Shown: positions 1-8,418 of the stretch, piece by piece
Position numbering within the stretch: the stretch's first letter is position 1
Layout: every line of letters begins with the position of its first letter
NCBI GenBank assembly: GCA_965205525.1
Contig: OZ242171.1
Location: 248,001-312,000 of the forward strand
Source of the DNA: G965205525 sp965205525
GTDB taxonomy: Bacteria > Pseudomonadota > Gammaproteobacteria > JABABF01
Reading direction: 5' to 3'
DNA: 64,000 nucleotides
Position numbers and translations under genes: made by a program
Notes under the pieces: generated by a model
Told to the model about the DNA's origin: nothing
The model's input: the letters and a program-made list of their open reading frames with translations, nothing else
Database searches by the model: none

Positions 1-2379
1 GTGCGCCTTGTGCCGCTGGTATTCCGTGAAGGCTTCCATCCGGGTTACCAGCATGCCTGCGCGCCCGGAGGGGCGCAGCCGAGTGTCCACTTCGTACAGT
101 GCACCTTCCGCCGCTGCATGGCCGAGGTAATGCAGCAGCCGCTGGCCGAGGCGGGTAAAAAAGATGGAGTTCTCCAGCGGCCGCTTTCCATCCGTATGCG
201 TATTTGGATCTGCCTCATACAGAAATACCAGGTCCAGGTCGGAGCCGTACTGCATTTCCTGCCCCCCCAGCTTGCCATAGGCCACAATGCCAAAAGCACC
301 TTCTTCCTGCTGGGGACCTCCGGGGCGGCCGTGGCGAGCGACGAGGTCCCGCCAGCACAAATCCAGGATGATTGCCAGGACGGCCTCGGCAATATCGCTA
401 AGACAGCATCCCGTCTCCTCAATGGTCAGGCGGCCGTCTAGGTCCTGGGCTGCGACCCGAAGGCTGTGGGCTGTTCGGAAGTGATGCAGCTCCGCCAGCT
501 GTCCTTCCAGATCCTCCGGCGGGCGGCGTTCCAGCTGATATTCCAGTGTCGCCTGTATTTGCGCTCGTTCCAGGGGAGCATACAGTGCCCGCACATCTAG
601 CAGCTCGTCCAGCAGGGCCGGGTATCGGATCAGATCTTCCGCTACCCGAGGGCTGGCCTCGCACAGTTTGACCAGCTGCTTCAGAGCCGCCGGATTCTCT
701 GCCAAGAGAGACAGGTAGGCGCTGCGACCGAGAATCGCTGCGAGCAGGGGCAGGATGCGGATCAGAGTCTGGTCTGGTCTCGCCTTGCCGGCCAGGTCCG
801 CAAGCAGCAGGGGCATCAGCTGTGCCAGCCGTCTGCTCTCCTGCTCGGGATAATTTCTTTCCTGTCGGGATTGCAGGTCGGCGAGGTGGGCCAGAATTTC
901 CCGCGGTTGCTGAAACCCTGCTGCCGCCAGCATTCGGCACTTTTCTTCTGCTCTTGACCCCTCCTGCCACAGTGCCTGCCACGGCGATTTTTCTGCGCTC
1001 GGCGATTTCAAGATGCCCTCAAAGATTTCATGCACCCGTCGCCGGTGCTCTGCAAGCTCTGCACTGAATCGGTCCCAGTCCGGCTGTCCCATCACCATCG
1101 CCAGTGCGGCTTGCTGTTCTGCCGAAGCGGGCAGCTGCTGAGTCTGCTGGTCTGCGTAGCCCTGCAGAGCATGCTCCGTGTTGCGCAGAAAGCGGTAGGC
1201 TTCCTCCAGTGCCTTTGCGTCCTCGGTGTTTAGGTATCCGTGTTTGTGCAGCAGCTGCAGTGCGGTCAGCAGCCGTCGCTCTCGCAGTTCTGGGCGTTGT
1301 CCGCCGAAGATGATCTGAAAGGATTGCACGGTGAATTCTACTTGGCGAATACCGCCCGGTCCTCGCTTAATATCCTCTGATCGCCCTATCCCCTCTGCCG
1401 CTGCCGTACGCTCCTTCATCTCGCGCAGCGTATCTACGGCGCGAAAATCCAAGTACCGGCGGTAGATAAAAGGATGAATGCGCTTTAGCAGCTGCTCTCC
1501 CGCTTTGCGGTCGCCCGCTACTGTCCGCACTTTGACCAGCGCATATCGCTCCCAGTCACGCCCCTGGCTTTCGTAATAAAGCTCCATTGCATTAAAGCTC
1601 AGTGCCAGCGGTCCGCTGCGACCATGGGGTCTGAGACGCATGTCTGTGCGGAATACGATATCGGGTCCGCCGGTGGGCTCCAGGGCGGCGAGCAGACGCT
1701 GTCCGAGAATCTCAAAGAACTCTTGGTTGCTGATGGAAGCGCAACCGCTCGGCGGCTGGGTTTCTCCTTTTTCCGGATAGCAGAAGATGAGGTCAATGTC
1801 CGAAGACAGGTTCAGCTCTTCGCCGCCTAGCTTGCCCATTCCGAGCACCACCATGTTCTGCGCTGCGCCGCTGTCGCCGACAGGTGCTCCGAAACGCTCG
1901 CACAGCGCGCGGTGATGCCAGCAAAGGGCGGTCTCCAGGCAGCTTTGTGCCAGCAGACCGACCTCCCGGCAGGTATCTTCCAGCGTCGCCGCCCGGGTGA
2001 AATCCCGCCAGATCAGCCGCAGCATCTCTCGTTGGCGAAAGCAAACCAGGGCTGCCGCCAGGGCATCGGCGCTGCCGTCTCCGGCCACCTGCTGCCAGTG
2101 GGCTTGAAAATCCTGTGCCCCCAGGCTCTGCTTCAGGCTGCCTTCTTTCAGCAGCTCTGCCGCCCAGGTGGGATGTCTCTGACAGATTTCCGCCGCCCAG
2201 GGACTAGCGGCCCACACCCGAGCCAAGTCATTGGCTTCTGCCACTTTTTCCTGTGCCCACTTGGCATACCAATCCCGTGTCGGCGCGTCCGCGGCGGCCA
2301 GCATCACATGCCATGCATCGCGAGCGGCGGTGCGCAGAATCCTAGGCAGGTGCTCGGTCGGTAATTCCGCAAGCGGCAT
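1..2379 (-). CDS. glnE: Bifunctional glutamine synthetase adenylyltransferase/adenylyl-removing enzyme (3' end beyond window)
   Basis: GlnE adds and removes AMP on glutamine synthetase in response to PII, tuning ammonia assimilation in the cytoplasm. The frame is open from an ATG at 2379 to the left edge, so about 793 residues are visible and the C-terminus is missing. Two nucleotidyltransferase motifs fit the two catalytic halves of the family: 'GMGKLGGEELNLSSDIDLIF' about 190 residues in, and 'AYGKLGGQEMQYGSDLDLVF' near residue 700. The family is about 950 residues long, so roughly 150 lie outside. No in-frame stop or frameshift was seen. It lies downstream of the GspE/PilB-like gene on the same strand, 171 nt away. 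Identity is secure from the paired motifs; the start is the first ATG giving a normal N-terminus. Confidence 0.95.
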   Translation of the reverse strand, partial: MPLAELPTEHLPRILRTAARDAWHVMLAAADAPTRDWYAKWAQEKVAEANDLARVWAASPWAAEICQRHPTWAAELLKEGSLKQSLGAQDFQAHWQQVAGDGSADALAAALVCFRQREMLRLIWRDFTRAATLEDTCREVGLLAQSCLETALCWHHRALCERFGAPVGDSGAAQNMVVLGMGKLGGEELNLSSDIDLIFCYPEKGETQPPSGCASISNQEFFEILGQRLLAALEPTGGPDIVFRTDMRLRPHGRSGPLALSFNAMELYYESQGRDWERYALVKVRTVAGDRKAGEQLLKRIHPFIYRRYLDFRAVDTLREMKERTAAAEGIGRSEDIKRGPGGIRQVEFTVQSFQIIFGGQRPELRERRLLTALQLLHKHGYLNTEDAKALEEAYRFLRNTEHALQGYADQQTQQLPASAEQQAALAMVMGQPDWDRFSAELAEHRRRVHEIFEGILKSPSAEKSPWQALWQEGSRAEEKCRMLAAAGFQQPREILAHLADLQSRQERNYPEQESRRLAQLMPLLLADLAGKARPDQTLIRILPLLAAILGRSAYLSLLAENPAALKQLVKLCEASPRVAEDLIRYPALLDELLDVRALYAPLERAQIQATLEYQLERRPPEDLEGQLAELHHFRTAHSLRVAAQDLDGRLTIEETGCCLSDIAEAVLAIILDLCWRDLVARHGRPGGPQQEEGAFGIVAYGKLGGQEMQYGSDLDLVFLYEADPNTHTDGKRPLENSIFFTRLGQRLLHYLGHAAAEGALYEVDTRLRPSGRAGMLVTRMEAFTEYQRHKAH

Positions 2380-2554
2380 TATTTGGTTCCGCAGGTGCTT
2401 TCAGGTATTTTGGGCTCGGTGCGAGGAGCAGGAGGGCACAGCACAATAGGCAGGCACCGACGGCAGATGGAACGCTCAGCAGTTTAATGCAAAAACTGTC
2501 CTGCCGTCTTTTCTGCCCGGTGCATCTTTTACGAGCGGCGGGGGCCTGCTTCAC
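2342..2554 (-). CDS. Possible small membrane protein, unrecognised
   Basis: A 70-codon frame starts with GTG overlapping the stop of the upstream ATPase gene (GTGA arrangement) and ends inside the first codons of glnE. It encodes a basic N-terminus and one hydrophobic segment around residues 27-46, as expected for a single-pass membrane peptide. I recognise no family. The overlap with the upstream stop is the arrangement many true gene pairs in this window use, which is the main argument for it. Against it are the weak ribosome-binding site and the overlap of about 38 nt with glnE. It could be fortuitous. Confidence 0.25.
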   Translation of the reverse strand: MKQAPAARKRCTGQKRRQDSFCIKLLSVPSAVGACLLCCALLLLAPSPKYLKAPAEPNNAACGITDRAPA

Positions 2555-4314
2555 ACGACGGCTCGCAAGGCCTCCTCCACACTGATTTCGCCGGCGGCGA
2601 CCCGCTCGGCGGCAGCCTCCCGCAGGGTGCGAAAGTCCGGGCTGCGAATCGCTTCCCGCAATGCATTCGGCCCTGTATTTTCCTGCAGCTGCCGGTGTAT
2701 ATCTTCATCAAGCGGCAGCACTTCAAACAGGCCGGTGCGGCCCCGGTAGCCGCTCTGCCGACAGGCGGTGCAGCCCTCGGCGCGAAACATTTGCGGGGGA
2801 GGAGGAGCCGGTGACAGCTGGCGCCACAGCTCGGTGTCTGCTGGGCTTGGGCGACGGCACTGTGTGCACAGACGGCGGGCCAGCCTCTGGGCCATGACCC
2901 CGGCCAGGGTGGCGCGCACCAAGTAGGCGGGCACGCCCAGATCCAGCAGGCGGATGACGGCGGCGGCGCTGTGCCCGGCGTGCACTGTAGTGAGTACCCG
3001 GTGACCGGTGAGGGCTGCCTGTACCGCCATGCGTGCGGTCTCCGTATCCCGAATTTCGCCCACCATGATGATATCCGGGTCTTGGCGCAGCAGGGCCCGA
3101 ATGCCAGCAGCGAAATCCAGCCCAATCCCCGGGTGCACCTGCGTCTGGTTGAAAGCCGGCTCCACGATTTCAATCGGGTCCTCCACTGTGCACACGTTGT
3201 GGGCGGAATCTGCCAGCTGCTGCAGGGTGGTATAAAGGGTGGTGGTCTTGCCGGAGCCAGTGGGACCTGTCACCAGAGAGATCCCGCCTTGGCTGCCGGT
3301 AATTCTCTGCCACGTCTTAAACTCCCGTCCCCTGAGGCCGAGCTGTGCAAAATCTTGGAACAGGTTGCGCGGATCCAAGAGGCGTGCCACCAGTTTCTCC
3401 CCGCAGGCGGTGGGCATGGTGGAGAGGCGGAATTCCACTTCGCTCCCTTCGGCGCTGCGGGTGCGAAGACGCCCGTCCTGGGGGCGACGCCTTTCCGTGA
3501 TATCCATGCGTCCTAAGATTTTCAGGCGATTCACAATGGCCCGGGACACTGGTGCCGGAAAGCGATAGACAGTATGCAGTATGCCGTCAATGCGCAGACG
3601 CAGCTGCCCCTGCTCCCGGCGCGGCTCCAGATGGATATCGCTTGCCCTCTGCTCCAGGGCGTAGCGCAGCAGCCAGTCGGTAATGGCTTCTGTGTGCCCC
3701 TCTTCATTCTCCTCTCTTCCCAGAGACAGCAGCTGCTCCAGGTTGTTTTCCCGAAGCACTATTTTCCCTGCTGATACCGCTCCTTCCACCGAGCGGGACA
3801 GGCGGTAGAACTCCGCCGTGTAGCGGAGAATTTCACTCGGACAGGCCAAAACTGGGTAAATCTCCCGGCTCAGGGCCCGGGCTAAGTCTGCTGTCCACTC
3901 CCGCTGCCGAAAGGGGTTTGCACAGGCCACTACGGCCCGATGCTGCTCTACACGCAGGGCCAGGATGCCGTGGTGCCGGGCGAAGCCCGCTGGAATTGCT
4001 TGCACCGCCGTCTCCACCTCAATCTGCAGGGGATCAATTTTTTCCAGCGGCAATCCGCTGTATGCGCTGAGCCAGTTCACCAGGCTGTCCTCGTCCAAGG
4101 ATTTTCCCGTCGCCGCTGAGTCCGGCAGTCCGAGATTTGCCAGCCACAGCAGGGGAGATGTGCCGGGCGGAATTTCCCCGAGGCGTTGTCTCGCTTCCTT
4201 GGCCTCTGCCAGCCCCAGTCGGCCCGTTTTCACCAGGGCTTCTAAGAAGGGCAGCGCCGGATGCGCGCCGCGCTCTTCTCCCCTATGCCCGATGCCTGTG
4301 TATCCTTTTTCCAT
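2551..4314 (-). CDS. GspE/PilB-family secretion or pilus-assembly ATPase
   Basis: A cytoplasmic hexameric ATPase of the type II secretion/type IV pilus family, which powers pilin or pseudopilin assembly. The 587-residue protein has an MshE-like N-terminal region (about 20-170), then the ATPase core. The core shows Walker A GPTGSGKT (350-357), the Asp box VEDPIE (377-382), Walker B-like 'DPDIIMVGEIRD' (from 412) and a His-box region 'TTVHAGHSAA'. Two CxxC pairs (LCTQC, CTAC) mark the zinc-binding C-terminal element. No pilin, pilC or other secretion gene is in the window, so GspE and PilB roles cannot be separated. It follows dnaG by 45 nt, where rpoD often sits in gammaproteobacteria. The ATG at 4314 gives normal family length. 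Confidence 0.85.
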   Translation of the reverse strand: MEKGYTGIGHRGEERGAHPALPFLEALVKTGRLGLAEAKEARQRLGEIPPGTSPLLWLANLGLPDSAATGKSLDEDSLVNWLSAYSGLPLEKIDPLQIEVETAVQAIPAGFARHHGILALRVEQHRAVVACANPFRQREWTADLARALSREIYPVLACPSEILRYTAEFYRLSRSVEGAVSAGKIVLRENNLEQLLSLGREENEEGHTEAITDWLLRYALEQRASDIHLEPRREQGQLRLRIDGILHTVYRFPAPVSRAIVNRLKILGRMDITERRRPQDGRLRTRSAEGSEVEFRLSTMPTACGEKLVARLLDPRNLFQDFAQLGLRGREFKTWQRITGSQGGISLVTGPTGSGKTTTLYTTLQQLADSAHNVCTVEDPIEIVEPAFNQTQVHPGIGLDFAAGIRALLRQDPDIIMVGEIRDTETARMAVQAALTGHRVLTTVHAGHSAAAVIRLLDLGVPAYLVRATLAGVMAQRLARRLCTQCRRPSPADTELWRQLSPAPPPPQMFRAEGCTACRQSGYRGRTGLFEVLPLDEDIHRQLQENTGPNALREAIRSPDFRTLREAAAERVAAGEISVEEALRAVV

Positions 4315-4359
4315 GGCGCTCCTCTCCTAGGGTGCTCCCTGCCGTGCCAAGCGCTGCCT

Positions 4360-6285
4360 TCAGTGTAAAACCTCTGCCTTTTTTTCTTTTGCGCCGCGAT
4401 GATGGCGTTTTCGCAGACGCTGCAGAAAAATCTCCTCATCCTCATCATCCCAGGAGGAAGGATCTTTTCCTACAGTGAATTCTGCAATCCTGCTCTCCTC
4501 GGCCTGCCAGGCAAGTTTTTCTCTGATGCCTTGCAGCTCCTTTTCAACGTGCTCGTCTTCTTGCAGTATCGCCAGCTCGCTGCTGTGCTCTAGGATCTTC
4601 GGGTGGGGGATATTATCTTCACAGTAGACCAAGATGGCACCCGAACTGGTTTCCGGGTGATCTCTCAGGAGGCTCAGCAGTTGATTCAAGGCACCGTTGC
4701 CCGCAGTCTCGGGCGGACAGGCCAGATCATCTAGTGGCAGCCGCCCCGGGGAAGAATGGCATAAGAAGAGAGCGATGATCCTCTCGGCTAGGCTCGGCAT
4801 TTCTCCTTTTGTGCTTTTCGTACCCCCCGTATCCTGCGGCGACTCGGAATATTCGGGAGGCGCTGAATCCGGCGGCGGCGGCATCTCCGGGACGAATGCT
4901 GCCGGCGGCACACCTGCATTCGCCGGGCGGGTGCGCCGCTTCTTCATGGCTTCTAATTCCATCTCCACTGCCTCAGCCTGGAGCCCGGTGCGCTTTGCCA
5001 GTTCCTCAACTAGGAGCCGGCGGTAGATTCCTGCTTCCGGGGGCAGGAGGGACAGCAGGGGCTCTGCTTCTTGGCACAGTCGTGCTTTGCCCTCTAGCTC
5101 CTGCGGATCTGCTTTCTTTTCTAGCTGCTCAAACAGGAAGGCTTGCAGAGACCGACTTTCCCTTTGGAGGAGTTCCTGAAAATGTTCTTTACCCTTTGCC
5201 CGCACCAGGCTGTCCGGGTCCTCGCCCTCAGGCAGAAAGAGAAACCGAACCTCCCGCCCGTCCCGCATTGCCGACAGGGCAGGCTTCAGGGCGCTCTCTG
5301 CGGCCCGGTATCCCGCCGTATCTCCATCCAAGCAGAGAGTTACCGTCTGCGCATGCCGAAAAGCCAGTTCTAAGTGCTCTCCCCCCAGTGCTGTTCCCAA
5401 TACGGCCAAGGCGTTGTGAATGCCGTGCTGGGCCAGCATGACCACGTCCATGTAGCCCTCCACCAGGAGCAGGGAATCCGGTTTTGGCAGGCGCTCGTCC
5501 CGCAGTGTCTGCTGCATTTCATAGAGTCCGTACAGAATGCGGCGCTTTTGGAATACCGGTGTCTCCGGTGAATTGATGTACTTGGGCTGCCCCTCTTCGC
5601 CGCTCGGCAGCGCCCGGCCGCCGAAGCCGAGCACCCGGCCCCGGGCATCCCGGATGGGAAATACAATGCGACTGCGCAGGCGGTCATATACCTTTACCTT
5701 CTCCTCTTTCTCCTCTCTGCGGATAACCAGCCCCGCCTTTTCCAAAAGCCGAATGCGCTCCGCCTCTTCCCTGCCGAGGGCTTTTAGCAGCATATCCCAG
5801 CCATCGGGTGCACAGCTGATGCTGAATTTTTTAGCCGTTCTGCCGTCCAGCCCCCTCTGTTTCAAGTAGTCGGCGGCCTTTTTGCCGAAGGGGCTGCTTC
5901 GCAGCTGCTGCCAATAGAATTGGGCGGCTTCCTCCAGCACCTTGTGGATTTTGGCGATATCGCTGTCTTCCTGCCTGTTTTGGCCATCTCTTGGCACTTC
6001 CATGCCTAGGGATTCCGCCAGCTTTTCCACCGCCGTGACAAAATCCAGTTTTTCATATTCCATCAGGAAACCGAGCACATTGCCGCCAGCTCCGCAGCCG
6101 AAACAGTGGTACATCTGCCGCTCGGGGCTGACTAGAAAGGACGGGGTTTTCTCCTTGTGAAAGGGGCACAATCCCTTGTGGCTGCGCCCTGCCTTGCGCA
6201 GTTGGATGCGACTGCCCACCACCTCGGTGATGTCAGCACTCTGCACCAGCCGCGCGATGAACTCCTTCGGAATTTGTCCTGCCAT
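4360..6285 (-). CDS. dnaG: DNA primase
   Basis: DnaG synthesises RNA primers for replication at the fork, working with the DnaB helicase. The 641-residue protein has the N-terminal CHC2 zinc-binding domain, with ligands at C40, H43, C61 and C64. The TOPRIM catalytic core follows, with 'LLLVEGYMDVV' (near 270) and the acidic 'DGDTAGYRAA'. A linker rich in Pro and charged residues (about 435-490) leads to a C-terminal helicase-interaction domain. Length is normal for a gammaproteobacterial DnaG. It is the third gene of a rpsU-yqeY-dnaG block; the classical macromolecular synthesis operon continues with rpoD, which is absent here. A 200-nt gap with an inverted repeat precedes it. Confidence 0.97.
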   Translation of the reverse strand: MAGQIPKEFIARLVQSADITEVVGSRIQLRKAGRSHKGLCPFHKEKTPSFLVSPERQMYHCFGCGAGGNVLGFLMEYEKLDFVTAVEKLAESLGMEVPRDGQNRQEDSDIAKIHKVLEEAAQFYWQQLRSSPFGKKAADYLKQRGLDGRTAKKFSISCAPDGWDMLLKALGREEAERIRLLEKAGLVIRREEKEEKVKVYDRLRSRIVFPIRDARGRVLGFGGRALPSGEEGQPKYINSPETPVFQKRRILYGLYEMQQTLRDERLPKPDSLLLVEGYMDVVMLAQHGIHNALAVLGTALGGEHLELAFRHAQTVTLCLDGDTAGYRAAESALKPALSAMRDGREVRFLFLPEGEDPDSLVRAKGKEHFQELLQRESRSLQAFLFEQLEKKADPQELEGKARLCQEAEPLLSLLPPEAGIYRRLLVEELAKRTGLQAEAVEMELEAMKKRRTRPANAGVPPAAFVPEMPPPPDSAPPEYSESPQDTGGTKSTKGEMPSLAERIIALFLCHSSPGRLPLDDLACPPETAGNGALNQLLSLLRDHPETSSGAILVYCEDNIPHPKILEHSSELAILQEDEHVEKELQGIREKLAWQAEESRIAEFTVGKDPSSWDDEDEEIFLQRLRKRHHRGAKEKKAEVLH

Positions 6286-6400
6286 TGCCTGCGCTCTACC
6301 CGAGGATAGGATTATAGCGGGTGTGCTTCTCGATGATGAAATAGCCTTGCATATTCGCCAGAGGGCGGGTTCAAGTATTGCTCCGCTCAGCTGGAAAATT

Positions 6401-6447
6401 CAATGGCTTATTGGATCAAAAGCACCTTATTCCTTTGATTCCCATTG
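6401..6447 (-). terminator. Imperfect inverted repeat between yqeY and dnaG
   Basis: CAATGG (6401-6406) and GGATCAAA (6413-6420) can pair with the segment at 6434-6447, leaving a 6-nt bulge and a 13-nt loop. On the minus strand the hairpin is followed by a short AATTTT. In E. coli the rpsU-dnaG spacer contains a partial terminator that lowers dnaG expression relative to rpsU; this hairpin sits in the analogous place and may do the same. The T-run is short, so this is only a candidate. Confidence 0.35.
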
Positions 6448-6485
6448 AATCTGCAAGCGCACAGACAGCGCGCTCGGTGTCGGTT

Positions 6486-6929
6486 TCAGCCCTTCAGCTG
6501 CTCCTGTACCAGGGTGCTTACTTCCTTCATGTCTGCGCGACCGGCCAAGTCTTTTTTCAGGGCTGTCATTATTTGCCCCATGTCTTTCGGGGAGGAAGCA
6601 CCGGTATCGGCGATTGCCTTTGCTGCCAAGGCTGCAATTTCTTCTCGGCTGAGGGGGGCGGGCAGGAATTCTTGGATAACGCTGATTTCTGCTTTCTCCT
6701 GTGCTGCCAGTTCATCGCGGCCAGCCTGTTCAAATTGCGTAGCCGCCTCACGCCGCTGCTTGACCATCCGGTTCAGGATGCTCAGCACCTCTGTCTCGGA
6801 CATGGCTTCTCTGCCGATTTCAGCCCGCTGCACTTCTGCCATCATCAGGCGAATCGCACCCAGGCGCTGTTTTTCCCCGGCCCGCAGTGCCTCTTTCATG
6901 GCGGCACTAAACTGTGCTTGCAGGTTCAT
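6486..6929 (-). CDS. yqeY: GatB/YqeY domain protein
   Basis: A small cytoplasmic protein related to the C-terminal tail domain of GatB, the tRNA-dependent amidotransferase subunit; its function as a stand-alone protein is unclear. From the ATG at 6929 the 147-residue product begins MNLQAQFSAAMKEALRAGE and contains the conserved 'LGAIRLMMAEVQ' and the 'FLPAPLSREEI' and 'MGQIMTALKK' stretches. An upstream in-frame start at 6956 would add nine residues with no family support, so the internal ATG is preferred. It sits between rpsU (54 nt upstream) and dnaG, a common order in gammaproteobacteria. Confidence 0.9.
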   Translation of the reverse strand: MNLQAQFSAAMKEALRAGEKQRLGAIRLMMAEVQRAEIGREAMSETEVLSILNRMVKQRREAATQFEQAGRDELAAQEKAEISVIQEFLPAPLSREEIAALAAKAIADTGASSPKDMGQIMTALKKDLAGRADMKEVSTLVQEQLKG

Positions 6930-6983
6930 CGGTTCTCGGTTGCAGACGGGTGCCAAGGACCTTGGGCACTGCCCCCCGCGATA

Positions 6984-7199
6984 TCAATACTGATGGAAGA
7001 AGCGGCGCTTTTCCCGGTGGGTTTTCTTGCGCTGCCGACGCACAGCAACGATTTTTTTGCGCCGCCGCACTACCGCGGGTTTTTCATAGAACTCGCGCCG
7101 ACGAAGCTCGGCGACAATGCCTGCGCGCTCACAGGACCTTTTGAACCGGCGCAGGGCGACCTCCAGATTCTCGTTTTCATTCACCTTGACAGATGGCAT
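6984..7199 (-). CDS. rpsU: 30S ribosomal protein S21
   Basis: S21 is the small, very basic 30S protein near the anti-Shine-Dalgarno end of 16S rRNA that aids initiation. The 71-residue product matches the family along its length: MPSVKVNENE, the 'ALRRFKRSCERAG' helix and 'RRREFYEKP' are all present. An AAGGA ribosome-binding site lies seven nt before the ATG. It is the first gene of the rpsU-yqeY-dnaG block. The AT-rich 55-nt gap upstream, before the glycosyltransferase, is the likely promoter site, though no clean hexamer pair was found. Confidence 0.98.
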   Translation of the reverse strand: MPSVKVNENENLEVALRRFKRSCERAGIVAELRRREFYEKPAVVRRRKKIVAVRRQRKKTHREKRRFFHQY

Positions 7200-7254
7200 T
7201 GGTTTCCTTCGGAATTGGGAATATGAGGCTGAGATACTACACTATTTTATGAAA

Positions 7255-8253
7255 TTATGCGCGGCCTCCAGCGGTGTACTGCGCCACAGTCGGGTAGGAG
7301 ATGGACATGCCGAGAAACTTTTTTATTCGTTTTTCCCGAAGCGGCACCTGCACGTGCTCTATCAGCTGAGGGGCAAGTTTATCCCAGCTGTAATTTTCGC
7401 TAACCAATTTTTCACCGGCTGCCGCGATGCGCTCTGTGACCTCCGGATGATGGCGCAGGTATGCCAATTTCTCCCGCATCTCCTTCACGTCCCGGTACAG
7501 CACCAGGTGTTCCATATCCCGAAAGCCGAGGGCCTCGGTTTCCTCCGGGCTGCGTGCTTGGGCAAGCAGCACACAGCCGCAGGCCATGGCTTCAAATTCC
7601 TTGATCATATATTCGTCAAAAGCGGCATCTGCCGTGACGAAAAATTTGATATTGTTGAGACGCTGCATATAGGGCAATCCGGAAGGTACCTGCGCAATAT
7701 GCAGTTTTTCATATCGCGCAATATCTTCTAGCATGGCTTTTCTTTTCTCGTATACGTAGTATTCCGTATTGCCGATGAAGCCGAGTTCTATGTTGCGTTC
7801 CCGCCGGAGATTTTTAATCAAGCGGCTGCTATATCCTTTTGGCAGGAAGACAGCGTCAAAACCCTCTCCCTGAAGTTTCTTGGCAAGGGTATGCCCCGAC
7901 ACGATGATCCGTGCCCAGGGCACGATGCGGTATAAATGGCTGTATTTGCCATACAGCCAGAAGTAATCCAGGTAGTTCTCAAAGGCATCATACTCAAAGA
8001 AAATCAGGTTGGGGATGGAACGCAGGAAACGGCCCTGCTCAATTCCTGTCTTCAGGCACAGGAAAAGGATAATCCTGTCATAGGCATTTGTGTCCACATG
8101 CTTTCTGAAGTAGCTTCTCAGGGTATGCCGCTCCTTGTCCGACAATTTGCGCACCTCGCAATCCTGATAATGCGCGATGCAGTTGTGCAGGTCATCTGCT
8201 ATCAGGTTTGATGTTCCCTCTGATTTTTCCAGGGTCAGCAGTAGCCACTTCAC
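7255..8253 (-). CDS. Glycosyltransferase, group 1-like (GT-B fold)
   Basis: A 332-residue protein with a Rossmann-like N-terminal half and a C-terminal half ending in the donor-binding pattern of group 1 glycosyltransferases. That pattern is 'EYMIKEFEAMACGCVLLAQ' followed by 'LVLYRD' and a helix with HPEVTERIAAAGE, as in CgeB/Glyco_trans_1_2 proteins. It probably transfers a sugar from a nucleotide donor to a cell-surface or protein acceptor; the acceptor cannot be told. The start is GTG at 8253. It is less GC-rich than its neighbours and separates rpsU from tsaD, which are adjacent and divergent in E. coli, so it may be an insertion into that spacer. Confidence 0.75.
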   Translation of the reverse strand: MKWLLLTLEKSEGTSNLIADDLHNCIAHYQDCEVRKLSDKERHTLRSYFRKHVDTNAYDRIILFLCLKTGIEQGRFLRSIPNLIFFEYDAFENYLDYFWLYGKYSHLYRIVPWARIIVSGHTLAKKLQGEGFDAVFLPKGYSSRLIKNLRRERNIELGFIGNTEYYVYEKRKAMLEDIARYEKLHIAQVPSGLPYMQRLNNIKFFVTADAAFDEYMIKEFEAMACGCVLLAQARSPEETEALGFRDMEHLVLYRDVKEMREKLAYLRHHPEVTERIAAAGEKLVSENYSWDKLAPQLIEHVQVPLREKRIKKFLGMSISYPTVAQYTAGGRA

Positions 8254-8274
8254 GGCTGCCAGAGTCTTTTTTCT

Positions 8275-8403
8275 TCAATCTGCATGTCTTGTCTGCTGCC
8301 CGCGCGGGATTTTTCTATCAGTGCTTGGCCGGTATTTCAGCGATGAGCAGATCGGCGCAATAAATAAAAGTGCCGCCGCAATTATAATGGCAAGTTTCAC
8401 CCA
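8275..8403 (-). CDS. Possible small membrane protein, unrecognised
   Basis: On the minus strand a GTG at 8403 opens a 42-codon frame. Its product begins VKLAIIIAAALLFIAPICS, one clear transmembrane segment, followed by a basic tail. It ends 21 nt before the glycosyltransferase start, suggesting co-transcription. The frame also extends upstream antisense to tsaD, but only this end looks protein-like. It is too short to assign a family and no strong ribosome-binding site is visible. Confidence 0.3.
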   Translation of the reverse strand, partial: WVKLAIIIAAALLFIAPICSSLKYRPSTDRKIPRGQQTRHAD

Positions 8404-8418
8404 TGCGGTTTCTCTTTC

